Assembly: GCF_014189455.1 (NCBI RefSeq)
Contig: NZ_CP050296.1
Coordinates: 930,001-994,000, forward strand
From: Mesorhizobium huakuii
GTDB taxonomy: Bacteria > Pseudomonadota > Alphaproteobacteria > Rhizobiales > Rhizobiaceae
Length of the DNA: 64,000 bases
Reading direction: 5' to 3'
Shown here one piece after another: positions 37,101-46,542 of this stretch (within the stretch, counting starts at the first letter, position 1; each line of letters opens with the position of its first letter). The notes beneath the pieces were generated by a model. The model was not told the origin of the DNA. It worked only from the letters and a program-made list of their open reading frames with translations, and did no database searches. The position numbers and the translations under genes were made by a program.

Positions 37101-37132
37101 CTCAACACACCTTATCCCTCGCTTTCGCCCCG

Positions 37133-39395
37133 TCAGCCTCCCCGTTCCGCCTCGATCGCCGCCAGGATGCGGGGCGGCGACATCGGGATGTGGGTCATGC
37201 GCACGCCCGCCGCGTTCGAGACCGCGTTGGCGATCGCCGCCAGCGGCGGCACGATCGAGGTTTCGCCGACGCCGCGCACGCCATAGGGGTGGTTGGGGTT
37301 GGGGATTTCCAGGATCTGCGTGTCGATCATCGGCAGGTCGGAGCAGACCGGGATGCGGTAGTCGAGGAAGCCGGCGTTCTGCAGCCTTCCGTCCTTGCCG
37401 TAAATATACTCCTCGTTGAGCGCCCAGCCGATGCCTTGCGCGGCACCGCCCTGGTACTGGCCCTCGACATAGGTCGGGTGCACCGCCTTGCCGGCATCCT
37501 GCACCACCGTGTAGCGGATCACCCGGGTCGAGCCGGTCTCGGGGTCGACCTCGATGTCGCATATATGGGTGGCGAAGGAGACGCCGGCGCCGTCGGCGAC
37601 GAGCTCGCTATGGCCGGCGATCGGCCCGCCGGTCTTGCCGGATTGAGCCGCGATCTCCTTTAGCGACAGCTTGCCGAGATTGCCATGCTTCTCGCCCTTG
37701 GCGACCGCGTGGCCCTGTTCCCAGACCACGTCGTCGACGGAAATGTCCCACATTTGTGCTGCGCGCTCACGCAGGATCTTGATCGCGTTGCGGGCGGCCG
37801 AGATGGTCGCCATGGAGGAGGAGAAGGTGCCGCGGCTGCCGTCGGTCATGTCGTTGTAGCCGAGGGAGGAGGTGTCGGCGACCACCGCCTTGAGCTGGGC
37901 ATAGTCGATGCCGAGCTCCTCCGCCGCCACCAGCGACAGCGAGGCGCGGGACCCACCCACGTCCACCGTGCCGACGGCCAGCGACACCGAGCCGTCCATG
38001 CCGATGTTGAGGTCGACGCAGGTCTGGCCGCCGAAATTGAACCAGAAGCCGCAGGCCATGCCCCTGCCCTGGTTCTTGCCGAGCGGCGCCTTCATGTGCG
38101 CATGGTTCTTCACCGCTTCCAGCGTCGGGCCGATGCCGATCGGCCCATAGACCGGGCCGTAGGACGAGCGCGTGCCTTCCTGCGCGGCGTTCTTGATGCG
38201 GAAGTCGACCGGGTCCATGCCGAGCTCCTTGGCGAGCTCGTCGACGGCGCTTTCCACCGCGAACGCCGCCATCGGCGCCGAGGGCGCGCGATAGGCCGCG
38301 GTCTTGGGCCGGTTGACCAGCACTTCGTAGCCGACCGTCTTGACGTTATCGAGCTTGTAGCAGGCGAACGCCGTCATGGCGCCGATCTCGGCCCAGGAGC
38401 CGGCATAGGGGCCGGCGCTGTAGCGCAGCGTCGCTTCGCGGCAGTGATCGTGCCATCCTTGCGGGCGCCGATCTTGACGTCGATCGAGGTGGCGCTGGTC
38501 GGGCCCGAGGCGCGGAACACCTCGTCGCGGGTCATCACCAGCTTCACCGGGCGTCCGGCCTTGCGCGACAGGGCAAGCGCCACCGGCTCGGCCCAGACAT
38601 GGGTCTTGCCGCCGAAACCGCCGCCGATCTCCGACGAGGTGACGCGCAGCTTCGAGGCTTCCATGCCGAGCAGCTGGGCGCAGTGCTGGCGGTAGACGAA
38701 ATGGCCCTGCGTGCAGACCCACAGGTCGGCGGTGCCGTCGGACGAGACGCTCGCCACGCAGGCATGCGGCTCGATATAGCCCTGGTGCGTCTGCTCGGTC
38801 TTGAAGGAGCGCTCGACGATGAAGTCGGCGTGGCCAAAGCCCTGGTGGACATCGCCATGGCCAAACTGGCTGCGCTTGGTGACGTTGGAGGGTTTTACCG
38901 GCTTTTCCTCGAGGCCCTCGGTGAAGATCGTATCGTTGATCAGCGGCGCGTGGTGCTGCATCGCCTCGTCGACATCGGTGACATGCGGCAGGATCTCGTA
39001 GTCGACCTCGATCAGCTTCAGCGCCTGCCTGGCGGTGCGGGCATCGACGGCGGCGACCGCGCCACCGCATGGCCGTCATAGAGCGCCTTGGTGCGTGCCA
39101 TGCAATTGTCGAGGATGTCGTACATGGCGGCATCGCCATCGGTGAGATCAGGCAGGTCTTTCGCCGTGATGACCGCTTTCACGCCCGCAAGCTTTTCGGC
39201 CTTCGAGGTGTCGATCTTGCGGATGATGGCGTGCGCATGCGGGCTGCGCAGCACGCGGCCGACCAACTGGCCGGCCATGTTGAAATCGGCGCCGTAGCGG
39301 GCGCGGCCGGTCACCTTGTCGACGCCGTCGGGGCGGACGGGGCGTGTGCCGACGGATGTGAATTTACGCCCGGAAAAACGCGGATCGAAATTCAT
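37133..39395 (-). CDS. molybdenum hydroxylase, large molybdopterin subunit (xanthine dehydrogenase family; two frameshifts)
   Basis: About 754 residues, the catalytic subunit of a CoxL/XdhB-like enzyme. It starts 'MNFDPRFSGRKFTSVGTRPV' and includes 'EIGGGFGGKTHVWAEP', 'YRAPSAPMAAFAVESAVDEL' and the GVGE motif near the C-terminus, whose Glu is the catalytic base in this family. Two single-base deletions, near 38438 and 39060, break the frame. Adding one G at each restores 'TITAAEATLRYSAG' and 'GHAVAAVAAVDARTARQ'. The total length fits two losses. Either assembly error or an inactivated enzyme. It follows the FeS gene closely. Confidence 0.85.
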
Positions 39396-39397
39396 CT

Positions 39398-39877
39398 TCA
39401 GGCTCCCTTCATCACATGTGCGGCGTCCTGGACGGCGCGCACGATCTTGTCATAGCCGGTGCAGCGGCACAGGTTCCCGGCGAGACCAAAGCGGATTTCC
39501 TCCTCGGTCGGGTCGGGGTTTTTCGCCAGCAGGTCCTTGGCCGCGATCAGGAAACCCGGCGTGCAGATGCCGCATTGCAGCGCCGCATGCTCGAGGAATT
39601 TCTGCTGCAGCGTGTGCAGCTGGTCGCCCTGCGCCATGCCTTCGACGGTCTCGATGCGCCGGCCTTCGGCCTCGGCGCCGAGCACCAGGCACGAGCAGAC
39701 CAGCCGGTTGTCGAGGATGATCGAGCAGGCGCCGCAGTCGCCGGTGCCGCAGCCTTCCTTGGCGCCGGTCAGTCCGAGCCGGTCGCGCAGCACGTCGAGC
39801 AGCGTCTCGTCAGGCTGGCAGAGGTACTCTGTTATGTCGCCGTTGATTGTCGTCGAGACTGCAATACCAGCCATCAT
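39398..39877 (-). CDS. molybdenum hydroxylase, 2Fe-2S subunit
   Basis: A 159-residue electron-transfer subunit with two [2Fe-2S] clusters. The plant-ferredoxin-like cluster is bound by 'GCGTGDCGACSIIL' with a further Cys downstream. The second, all-helical domain has 'QCGICTPGF' and 'GNLCRCTGYDKIV'. The ATG at 39877 has an AGGAGG site and overlaps the FAD-subunit stop (ATGA). It lies between the FAD- and Mo-subunit genes in the order M-S-L known from CO dehydrogenase-type clusters. Confidence 0.95.
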   Translation of the reverse strand: MMAGIAVSTTINGDITEYLCQPDETLLDVLRDRLGLTGAKEGCGTGDCGACSIILDNRLVCSCLVLGAEAEGRRIETVEGMAQGDQLHTLQQKFLEHAALQCGICTPGFLIAAKDLLAKNPDPTEEEIRFGLAGNLCRCTGYDKIVRAVQDAAHVMKGA

Positions 39878-40734
39878 TTGCCTCCTGCACGTGCGTAGGC
39901 GGTCGTGGCGGCCCGCCTGGCCAGCACGCCCGCAACCTTGCGTCTGAAATCGATGGTGCCGCGCTTGTCGTCGATGGGGCGGCAGGCGCCGGCGCAGACT
40001 TTTGCCAGCCGCTCGAGGGCTGCTTCGTCGAGCTTCCTGCCGATAAGCGCTTCGGCGGCCTCCTCCACCAGCAGCACGGTCGGTGCCGCCGCGCCCAGCG
40101 CCACGCGGGCTGCCGTGACGACGCCGTGTTCGTCGATCGTCAGGTTCACGCCGGCGCTGACCACGGCAATGTCCATCTCGGTGCGCGGAATGAACCTGAG
40201 ATAGGCATCGCCCGAACGCGGCGAGCGCTTGTCGAGCAGGATCGCCTCGATGATCTCGCCCTTGGCGAGCGAGGTCTTGCCCGGCCCGACCGGTACGGCC
40301 TCGACGGCAATGGTGCGCTTGCCAGTCGGCCCGGCGATCACCGCCCTGGCGCCGGCGGCCACCAATGCCGGCACGCTGTCCGCCGCCGGCGAAGCGTTGC
40401 AGAGATTGCCGGTTATCGTACAACGGCCCTGCACCTGCTTGGAGCCGATCAGCTTGGCCGCCTCGACGACACCAGGCCAGGCCTTCTTCAGGGCCGCGTT
40501 CTCGCCCAGCACGGCGCAGGGGACAGTGGCGCCGATGCTGAAGCCATCGGCGGTTTCGCGGATTTCGCTCAAGCCGGCGATCGACTTGATGTCGACGATC
40601 AAGTCGGGCTCAACGAAGCCGCCCTTCATCCTCACCAGCAGGTCGCTGCCTCCGGCCAGGATGGCCGCCGTGCCAGCCGATCCGGCCAATTGGCCCACGG
40701 CATCTTCGATTGAAAGCGGACGTATGTAGCGCAT
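39874..40734 (-). CDS. molybdenum hydroxylase, FAD-binding subunit
   Basis: A 286-residue flavoprotein subunit (CoxM/XdhA-N type). FAD-binding motifs are 'AAILAGGSDLLVRMKGG' and 'TITGNLCNASPAADSVP'. It begins 'MRYIRPLSIEDAVGQL' behind a GGGGAGA site. It passes electrons from the 2Fe-2S subunit to an acceptor. It is the first gene of the operon. The substrate of the whole enzyme is not evident; related enzymes oxidise purines, aldehydes or N-heterocycles. Confidence 0.93.
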   Translation of the reverse strand: MRYIRPLSIEDAVGQLAGSAGTAAILAGGSDLLVRMKGGFVEPDLIVDIKSIAGLSEIRETADGFSIGATVPCAVLGENAALKKAWPGVVEAAKLIGSKQVQGRCTITGNLCNASPAADSVPALVAAGARAVIAGPTGKRTIAVEAVPVGPGKTSLAKGEIIEAILLDKRSPRSGDAYLRFIPRTEMDIAVVSAGVNLTIDEHGVVTAARVALGAAAPTVLLVEEAAEALIGRKLDEAALERLAKVCAGACRPIDDKRGTIDFRRKVAGVLARRAATTAYARAGGK

Positions 40735-40967
40735 CGTCTCCCCTTGGATATGGCAATCTGAGCGACCGTTATAAACAATCGCCTTATAATGGCTATCCGG
40801 TTCGTCATTTGCGACGATTGGTCCAGCCGCCGCAAAATCGAGTCCCAAATCGCCCTGAATTGGCCTACGCCAGTGCATGTCGCCCAAAAAATCTAGGCGC
40901 CCGTGTCGGACTGGCCAGACCCCGTTCGTCCTTGGGACATCGAACAGGCATCATGAAAGGACAGGAT

Positions 40968-41411
40968 ATGCCCGGAACCGTACGTTTGCACCGTGTTCTC
41001 ACCACCAGCCCGCAGCAGGTCTATCGCGCCTTCGTCGAAGCCGATGCGCTGGCCAAGTGGCTGCCGCCGAACGGCTTCACCTGCACCGTCGATCACCTCG
41101 AAGCCAAGGTCGGCGGCACGTTCAAGATGTCGTTCCGCAACTTCACCACCGGCGGCAGCCATGCCTTCGGCGGCGAGTATCTCGAACTCGTTCCGGGCGA
41201 GCGCCTGCGCTACACCGACCGGTTCGACGACCCCAATTTGCCCGGCGAGATCCAGGTGACCGTGATCCTGAAAAAGGTCTCGGTCGGCACCGAAATCGAC
41301 ATCACCCAGGCCGGCATCCCCGACGTCATCCCGGTCGAGGCCTGCTATCTCGGCTGGCAGGAATCGCTGCGCAACCTGGCAAAGCTGGTCGAGCCCGAGA
41401 TCAATCAATAG
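40968..41411 (+). CDS. SRPBCC/AHSA1-like protein
   Basis: A 147-residue START-like protein beginning 'MPGTVRLHRVLTTSPQQVYR' and containing 'ADALAKWLPPNGFTCTVDHL' and a C-terminal helix 'GWQESLRNLAKLVEP'. The ATG at 40968 follows AAAGGA. An ATG 15 nt earlier is in frame but has no good site. It stands alone between the Mo hydroxylase operon (divergent) and an R1 repeat. Ligand unknown. Confidence 0.88.
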   Translation: MPGTVRLHRVLTTSPQQVYRAFVEADALAKWLPPNGFTCTVDHLEAKVGGTFKMSFRNFTTGGSHAFGGEYLELVPGERLRYTDRFDDPNLPGEIQVTVILKKVSVGTEIDITQAGIPDVIPVEACYLGWQESLRNLAKLVEPEINQ

Positions 41412-41427
41412 GCGATCCGCCGCTGCG

Positions 41428-41705
41428 GCGATAGCGTGCATGGCAGCTTGGCGCATGCATTGTCTTATGCTGCGCTGGTCGACCCCCACTCCGTCTCGGC
41501 TTCGCCGAGACACCTCTCCCCCGATCGACGGGGTAGAGGAAAGGCGCCAAGCTTTTTTGCCGTCAACGCTTTTCCAACTAGGCTCCCTTCCTTTCCCTCC
41601 GGAGGGGGGAAGGTGGCGCTGCGAAGCAGCGACGGATTGGGGGAACCACCTGGCAATCAAGCCTCGGCCTGATCAGTCACGCCACAGAAGATGTGCGCAT
41701 AGCGT
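41428..41705 (+). repeat. R1 MITE-like repeat, copy C
   Basis: Third copy of the element at 1044-1383 and 9206-9544, shorter. It lacks the outermost left end and the segment between the cggcttcgccgag palindrome and the ccgatcgacgg palindrome. The right end is the complement of ATGCGCACATCTTC. It is non-coding. Confidence 0.8.
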
Positions 41706-41762
41706 AGATGAAATGAGGGGAGAGGTGGCTCGGCGAAGCCGAGACGGAGAGGGGGAACGCCC
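41706..41762. repeat. short palindromic repeat next to R1 copy C
   Basis: Contains ggggagaggtggctcggcgaagccgag, a module that also occurs inverted inside R6 at 28080. It probably represents an additional palindromic unit inserted beside R1. Confidence 0.5.
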
Positions 41763-41820
41763 TATGCGATTGTCCTCGCCTTGCGACCGGCATATCAAGA
41801 ACGCAGTGGAGGCGCAAAGC

Positions 41821-42969
41821 ATGACCCTGACCAACCGGGACATTGTCGAGCTGACCGAGTGGCGGCGCAAGCTGCACCGGCAGCCGGAAATCTCCAACGA
41901 GGAGGAGAAGACCGCGAATGAAGTCGTCTCCTTCCTCGCCGACACTGGGCCGGACAGGGTGCTAACCGGCCTTGGCGGGCATGGCGTGGCGGCGGTCTAT
42001 GACAGCGGCAAGGCCGGCCCGACCGTGCTGTTCCGCTCCGAACTCGACGCGCTGCCGATCGAAGAACTGTCAGGCGTGCCGCATGCCTCGCAGGTGCCGG
42101 GCAAGTCGCATATGTGCGGCCATGACGGGCACACCGCGATCCTGGCCGCCCTTGGCCGCCAGCTCGGCCGCGAGCGGCCGGCCAGCGGCCGCGTCGTGCT
42201 GATGTTCCAGCCGGCGGAAGAGACCGGCAATGGTGCTGCCGGCGTCGTCGCCGATCCACGCTACGGCGAGATCGCGCCCGACTTCGCCTTCTCGCTGCAC
42301 AATCTGCCCGGCGTGCCGTTCGGCGAGGTCAGGCTCAAGCCCGGCGTGGTCAACTGTGCCTCGCGCGGCATCCGCATCGTGCTGGAGGGCAAGACCGCGC
42401 ATTCCTCCATGCCCGAGACCGGCATCTCGCCCATGCTGGCGATCTCGGAGCTGATGCCGGCGCTGCCCGCGCTCGGCCGCGCCACCTTCGCCGACGACGA
42501 TTTCTCCATGGTCACCGTCACCCATGCGCAGATGGGCGAAGCCGTGTTCGGCATCGCGCCTGCCCACGCCGAGGTATGGGCAACGCTGCGCACCCGCCGC
42601 GACGAGCGCATGGCGGATCTCTGCGCCGCCGCCGAATCCCTGGTCAAGGACATCGCCGGCCGACATCGCCTCTCGGCGCGCTGGGATTATCATGAGATCT
42701 TCGTCGCCAGCGTCAACGCCCCGGACGCGGTGGAACACCTGCAACGCGCCCTCGACGAAGAAGGCGTCGTGCACGGGCAGGAGGCCCTGCCGATGCGCGC
42801 CTCGGAAGATTTCGGCCTGTTCGGCCACAGCGCCAGATCGGCGATGTTCTTCCTCGGGGCCGGCGAGCGCCACCCTTCCCTGCACAATCCGGACTATGAC
42901 TTTCCCGACGATCTGATCCCGATCGGCTCGAAAATCTTCATGCGCACGGCGCGCAATCTGCTGGGGTGA
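41821..42969 (+). CDS. M20-family amidohydrolase
   Basis: A 382-residue metal-dependent amidohydrolase of the M20D (hippurate/N-acyl amino acid hydrolase, IAA-amino acid hydrolase) type. Metal ligands are visible in 'MCGHDGHTA' and 'QPAEETGNGA', followed by 'FSLHNLPG'. It probably releases an amino acid from an N-acyl conjugate in the cytoplasm. The ATG follows GGAGG at good spacing; longer upstream extensions run through the repeats and are not coding. Confidence 0.92.
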   Translation: MTLTNRDIVELTEWRRKLHRQPEISNEEEKTANEVVSFLADTGPDRVLTGLGGHGVAAVYDSGKAGPTVLFRSELDALPIEELSGVPHASQVPGKSHMCGHDGHTAILAALGRQLGRERPASGRVVLMFQPAEETGNGAAGVVADPRYGEIAPDFAFSLHNLPGVPFGEVRLKPGVVNCASRGIRIVLEGKTAHSSMPETGISPMLAISELMPALPALGRATFADDDFSMVTVTHAQMGEAVFGIAPAHAEVWATLRTRRDERMADLCAAAESLVKDIAGRHRLSARWDYHEIFVASVNAPDAVEHLQRALDEEGVVHGQEALPMRASEDFGLFGHSARSAMFFLGAGERHPSLHNPDYDFPDDLIPIGSKIFMRTARNLLG

Positions 42970-42984
42970 GTTCGCCGGACGTCG

Positions 42985-45078
42985 TTACGCGGACCTGAGG
43001 TAAGGGCGCTTCTGGACGCCCCGCTTTGCCTGGAAACTTGCGGCGGGAACCGGACGGCCGACGCGAAAGCCCTGGATCTTGTCGATGCCGAATTCGCGCA
43101 TCAGCGCGATCTGTTCGTCGGTTTCCACGCCTTCGACCAGAATCTTGTGGCCGCGATTGCGCACCAGCGCGATGATGTCCTGCAGCATGGCCATGCCTTT
43201 CGGCGTGCCGCAATCGTGCAGGAACGAGCGGTCGATCTTGACCGTGTCGAAATCGATCAGGCGCAGCCACGAAAGGCCGGCGAAGCCGGTGCCGAAATCA
43301 TCGAGCCAGATCTTGATGCCAAGCAGTTTCAGGTCGCTGATGCAGCGCAGAATGTCCGAGTGCATCTCCATCTCGAGGCCTTCGGTGATTTCGAAGGCCA
43401 GCCTGTTGCCGGTCACGCCGGTCTCGCCCAGGATGGTCGCGACGGACGCGGCGAAGCCAGGCGTCTTGAGCTGGATCGGCGAGACGTTGACGCTGACGAC
43501 ACGCACGTGATCGTCCGCCAGCAGCTCGGCGCAGACCGTCCGTATCGCCCAGCGGCCGAGTTCCAGGATCGCGCCGGTGCGTTCCGCGACGGGAATGAAC
43601 AGGCTCGGCGGAACCAGGGTTCCGTCCAGCATCTTGAGACGCATCAGCGCCTCTACCGCCTCGACACGACCCGACACGACATCCTGGATCGGCTGATAGA
43701 CGAGTGAAACGAGGCCCTGCGCAATCGCGATCTTCAGCAGGGCCGCGAGGTTCTCGCTCTCGTCGCTGCTCTGCGGATCGGTCGGGTCGAACAGCCGGAC
43801 GCAATTGCGGCCGCCGGCCTTGGCCAGATAGAGCGCGCGGTCGGCCTCGTGGATGATCTTTTCCAGCTTGGCGCCGGCTTGCGTCCTGGTGAAGGCAGCA
43901 CCGACGCTCGCCGTCACGATCGAGACCCCGTCGCGCCTGAGCTCATGGGTGATCGCCAGGCTCTCCACCGTGCGGCAAATGGCTTCCGCCAGTTCCGTGA
44001 CCTGTTCCTTCTTGTCCATGCGGGCGAGCACGATGAACTCTTCACCGCCATAGCGCCCGATCGAGCCATTGTAGTTCTTGATCAGATCGCTCAGCGCATT
44101 GGCGACATGGATCAGGCAGCGGTCGCCTTCCTGGTGGCCGTAGCAGTCGTTGAACTTCTTGAAGAAGTCGACGTCGATGAGGATCGCCGCGAACTTGCTG
44201 CCGAGCTTTTGCCAGTCGCTCCAATAATCGCGCAGCTTCTCGTCGATGGCGCGCCGGTTTTCCAGACCCGTGAGCGGATCCGTCCGCGACAGTCTGAGCA
44301 GCGCCTTGCCGCGTTCGGTGGCCTCCTTGTGCTGGATCTTGGCTTCCAGCGCGTTCAGGAAGACGTTGTAGCGCTCTTCGTTCAGCTTCCAGTTCACATA
44401 GGAGGTGAAGGTGAAGCATGAAACGTAGAACGTCCCGAATACCATCTTGTATGTCAGCGACGCTGGTACGAAATAATTCACAACGTACAAGATGGATAAT
44501 ATGATTGTCGACGTTATGATCGACACCTTGAAGCTGAACGTGAAGAAAAGATTGGCACTCATCATGAAAATGGTGCCGAAAACCATATAGTAGGCGACGC
44601 TTTCCTTGTCGGCCCCCATGGATGCCGGGCACAGCCAACCGATATAGCCAAAGATGATGGCCGCGGCGCAGGTCACATCAAGCCATTCCGTGGCGACGCC
44701 CCGGCGAAGCTGGGTTTCCAGGGTCAGCAGAGCGGTCAATCCCACCGCGAAGCGCGCTGTGATCGTATAGGCCGCCACGTCAGGTATCAGCAGCAGGTCC
44801 GATACCGAAAACAGCACATAGATGACGACGGCGATCCACAGCCCGGGCCTGGCGTCCTTCCTTCGCTTCGCCAGAGCTTCGACGCGGTAAAGGATGCGCA
44901 GTTCCGCCGCCCCCAATTCCTGGCGCGGATCATACGGTTCCACATCCGCCACATCGGCCAATCTGGATGACGCGCGTTCGTTCACAAGCCCCTGCGAAAG
45001 GGGGTTTTGCGCTCCGAACTCTTTTCCGGCTTCTGCCCCCACGCAGGACGACTCCTTGGGACGCGACACGATTGCCAC
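42985..45078 (-). CDS. GGDEF-EAL c-di-GMP signalling protein with membrane sensor
   Basis: A 697-residue inner-membrane protein. The N-terminal ~240 residues contain about six or seven membrane helices (GLWIAVVIYVLFSVSDLLLI, 'VAYYMVFGTIFMMSANLFFT'). A GGDEF domain follows with GGEEF in 'GRYGGEEFIVL', then an EAL domain with 'VEALMRLK', 'DDFGTGFAGLS' and 'VEGVETDEQ'. Both active sites look intact, so it could make or break c-di-GMP. It starts with GTG. It is divergent from the methyltransferase gene at 45267 across 188 bp. Confidence 0.93.
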   Translation of the reverse strand: MAIVSRPKESSCVGAEAGKEFGAQNPLSQGLVNERASSRLADVADVEPYDPRQELGAAELRILYRVEALAKRRKDARPGLWIAVVIYVLFSVSDLLLIPDVAAYTITARFAVGLTALLTLETQLRRGVATEWLDVTCAAAIIFGYIGWLCPASMGADKESVAYYMVFGTIFMMSANLFFTFSFKVSIITSTIILSILYVVNYFVPASLTYKMVFGTFYVSCFTFTSYVNWKLNEERYNVFLNALEAKIQHKEATERGKALLRLSRTDPLTGLENRRAIDEKLRDYWSDWQKLGSKFAAILIDVDFFKKFNDCYGHQEGDRCLIHVANALSDLIKNYNGSIGRYGGEEFIVLARMDKKEQVTELAEAICRTVESLAITHELRRDGVSIVTASVGAAFTRTQAGAKLEKIIHEADRALYLAKAGGRNCVRLFDPTDPQSSDESENLAALLKIAIAQGLVSLVYQPIQDVVSGRVEAVEALMRLKMLDGTLVPPSLFIPVAERTGAILELGRWAIRTVCAELLADDHVRVVSVNVSPIQLKTPGFAASVATILGETGVTGNRLAFEITEGLEMEMHSDILRCISDLKLLGIKIWLDDFGTGFAGLSWLRLIDFDTVKIDRSFLHDCGTPKGMAMLQDIIALVRNRGHKILVEGVETDEQIALMREFGIDKIQGFRVGRPVPAASFQAKRGVQKRPYLRSA

Positions 45079-45236
45079 GCGCTAAAATGCGATGGCTCCA
45101 GACAAGTTTGCGTTAACTCGAACCCAGAATCTTATCCGCAAGATTGCTAATAAATTGAGATGGTTAGCGGGAAATTAATCATAACGATAAAATGCCCCGA
45201 GGCGCCGTTGGCAAATGAAGTATTCTACGCAATAAG

Positions 45237-45252
45237 TTAACTGACTGTTAAC
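45237..45252 (+). promoter_or_regulatory. CtrA-type binding site
   Basis: TTAA-CTGACTG-TTAAC matches the TTAA-N7-TTAAC consensus of the alphaproteobacterial cell-cycle regulator CtrA exactly. It lies 15 nt before the GTG of the methyltransferase gene and about 160 nt from the divergent GGDEF-EAL start. Another TTAAC half site is at about 45114. Binding is inferred. Confidence 0.5.
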
Positions 45253-45266
45253 CAAGGAGTCCTGGT

Positions 45267-46301
45267 GTGCAAACCGTGTTCGATGGCCAAAGCCTGATTA
45301 CCGCCGAGATGATCGCCGGCAGTCTGCGTAAAGGCACACTCGAGCAACATGGCGAAGCGTTCGAGACCGCCCGCGCCGAGTTGGCCCTCATCCTCCACGC
45401 GACACAGCAGCAGATCGAGCAGCAGAAATTTCCCGCCGAGATCGTTCGCCGGCTGCTGTCGCTGCTCAGCGCGCTGCGCGCCAAGGTGCATCCCGACGTC
45501 TGGCAGGCCTTGATCCCGGTGGCGCAGAACCACCCGATCCTGAAGTACTTTCTCGAGGATCCGCTGACGCACTGGTCCTTCACCAAGCCCAGGGGCTATT
45601 CCGGCGACGCGCAGCTGCTCGACTACATCTATTGCGACCCGCACGTGGCCGAGAGCGTGGCCAGCGCCTCGGAGATCGGCAAGGCGCTTTACAGCCATAC
45701 CCAGAACGTTCCGTCATGCGTGGCGGCACGCGAGCGGCGCGATCTCCTGACCCGCTATGTCGACGAGACCGCGGCCAGGAACGGCCCCGAAACCGAGGTG
45801 CTGGCGATCGCCGCCGGCCATCTGCGCGAAGCCAATCGCTCCGTCGCCTTGGCCGAGGGCGGCCTCACGCGCTGGGTCGCGCTCGACCAGGATCCGCAGA
45901 GCGTCGGACTGATCGCGCGCGACTTCCAGGGCACCGCGGTCGAAGCCATCGACGGCTCGGTGCGGACCGTGCTGACCAGAAGCCACAAGCTCGGCAAGTT
46001 CGACCTCATCTACGCCTCAGGCCTCTACGACTACCTCCAGCACAATGTCGCGGTGAAACTCACCAAGACCTGCCTGCAGATGCTGAAGCCGAACGGCACA
46101 TTCCTGTTCGCCAACTACGCCGAAGGCACCCCCGACGCCGGCTACCGCGAAACCTTCATGGACTGGGTGCTGCTGCTGCGCTCGGAAGTCGACATGTGGA
46201 ACATCGTCAACGCCAGCGTCGACCGCAACGCCGTCGAGGCAAAGGTGTATTTCGGCGAGAACCGCAATGTGCTGTATGCGGTGATTGAGAAGCGGGGGTA
46301 G
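45267..46301 (+). CDS. class I SAM-dependent methyltransferase, PhcB-like
   Basis: A 344-residue protein. The N-terminal ~120 residues are helical and end in 'THWSFTKPRGYSGDAQLLDY', a signature of the family that includes PhcB, which makes a 3-OH palmitic acid methyl ester signal in Ralstonia. The methyltransferase core has 'EVLAIAAGHLREANRS', 'WVALDQDPQSVGLIA' and 'FDLIYASGLYDYL'. The GTG start has a perfect AAGGAG site. The signal-synthesis role is inferred by family only; c-di-GMP linkage comes from the divergent neighbour. Confidence 0.85.
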   Translation: MQTVFDGQSLITAEMIAGSLRKGTLEQHGEAFETARAELALILHATQQQIEQQKFPAEIVRRLLSLLSALRAKVHPDVWQALIPVAQNHPILKYFLEDPLTHWSFTKPRGYSGDAQLLDYIYCDPHVAESVASASEIGKALYSHTQNVPSCVAARERRDLLTRYVDETAARNGPETEVLAIAAGHLREANRSVALAEGGLTRWVALDQDPQSVGLIARDFQGTAVEAIDGSVRTVLTRSHKLGKFDLIYASGLYDYLQHNVAVKLTKTCLQMLKPNGTFLFANYAEGTPDAGYRETFMDWVLLLRSEVDMWNIVNASVDRNAVEAKVYFGENRNVLYAVIEKRG

Positions 46302-46363
46302 GCGACGGCGCTGACATTCGGCGAGCGCGCCCTGCTAGAATTGTCGAACGCATGCGCCCAAAT

Positions 46364-46403
46364 GTGACCTTCGTCTCGGCACGGCGAATAGCTGCTTGGC
46401 GCC
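46364..46403 (+). repeat. R3 short repeat, copy 2
   Basis: gtgaccttcgtctcggcacg followed by gcgaatagctgcttggcgcc. It lies between the PhcB-like gene and the SIR2-like gene, in the same orientation as the copy at 48939 on the other side of the SIR2/FRG pair. Confidence 0.65.
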
Positions 46404-46542
46404 TCACGCCCGCCGCTAGGCGTCCCTAGCCAGGCCCGCCAAAAGCTCCCCGTCGTTCACTAGAAGAACGAATAGGGAGAGATTCCCGATCCGGCATGAG
46501 GAAGAAGACCGTGTTGGAGATCGACATCAACTAGGTTGTACC

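Noticed and set aside
46496..46534. 12-residue frame just before the SIR2-like gene
   Set aside because: Too short to judge, with no ribosome site; probably chance.
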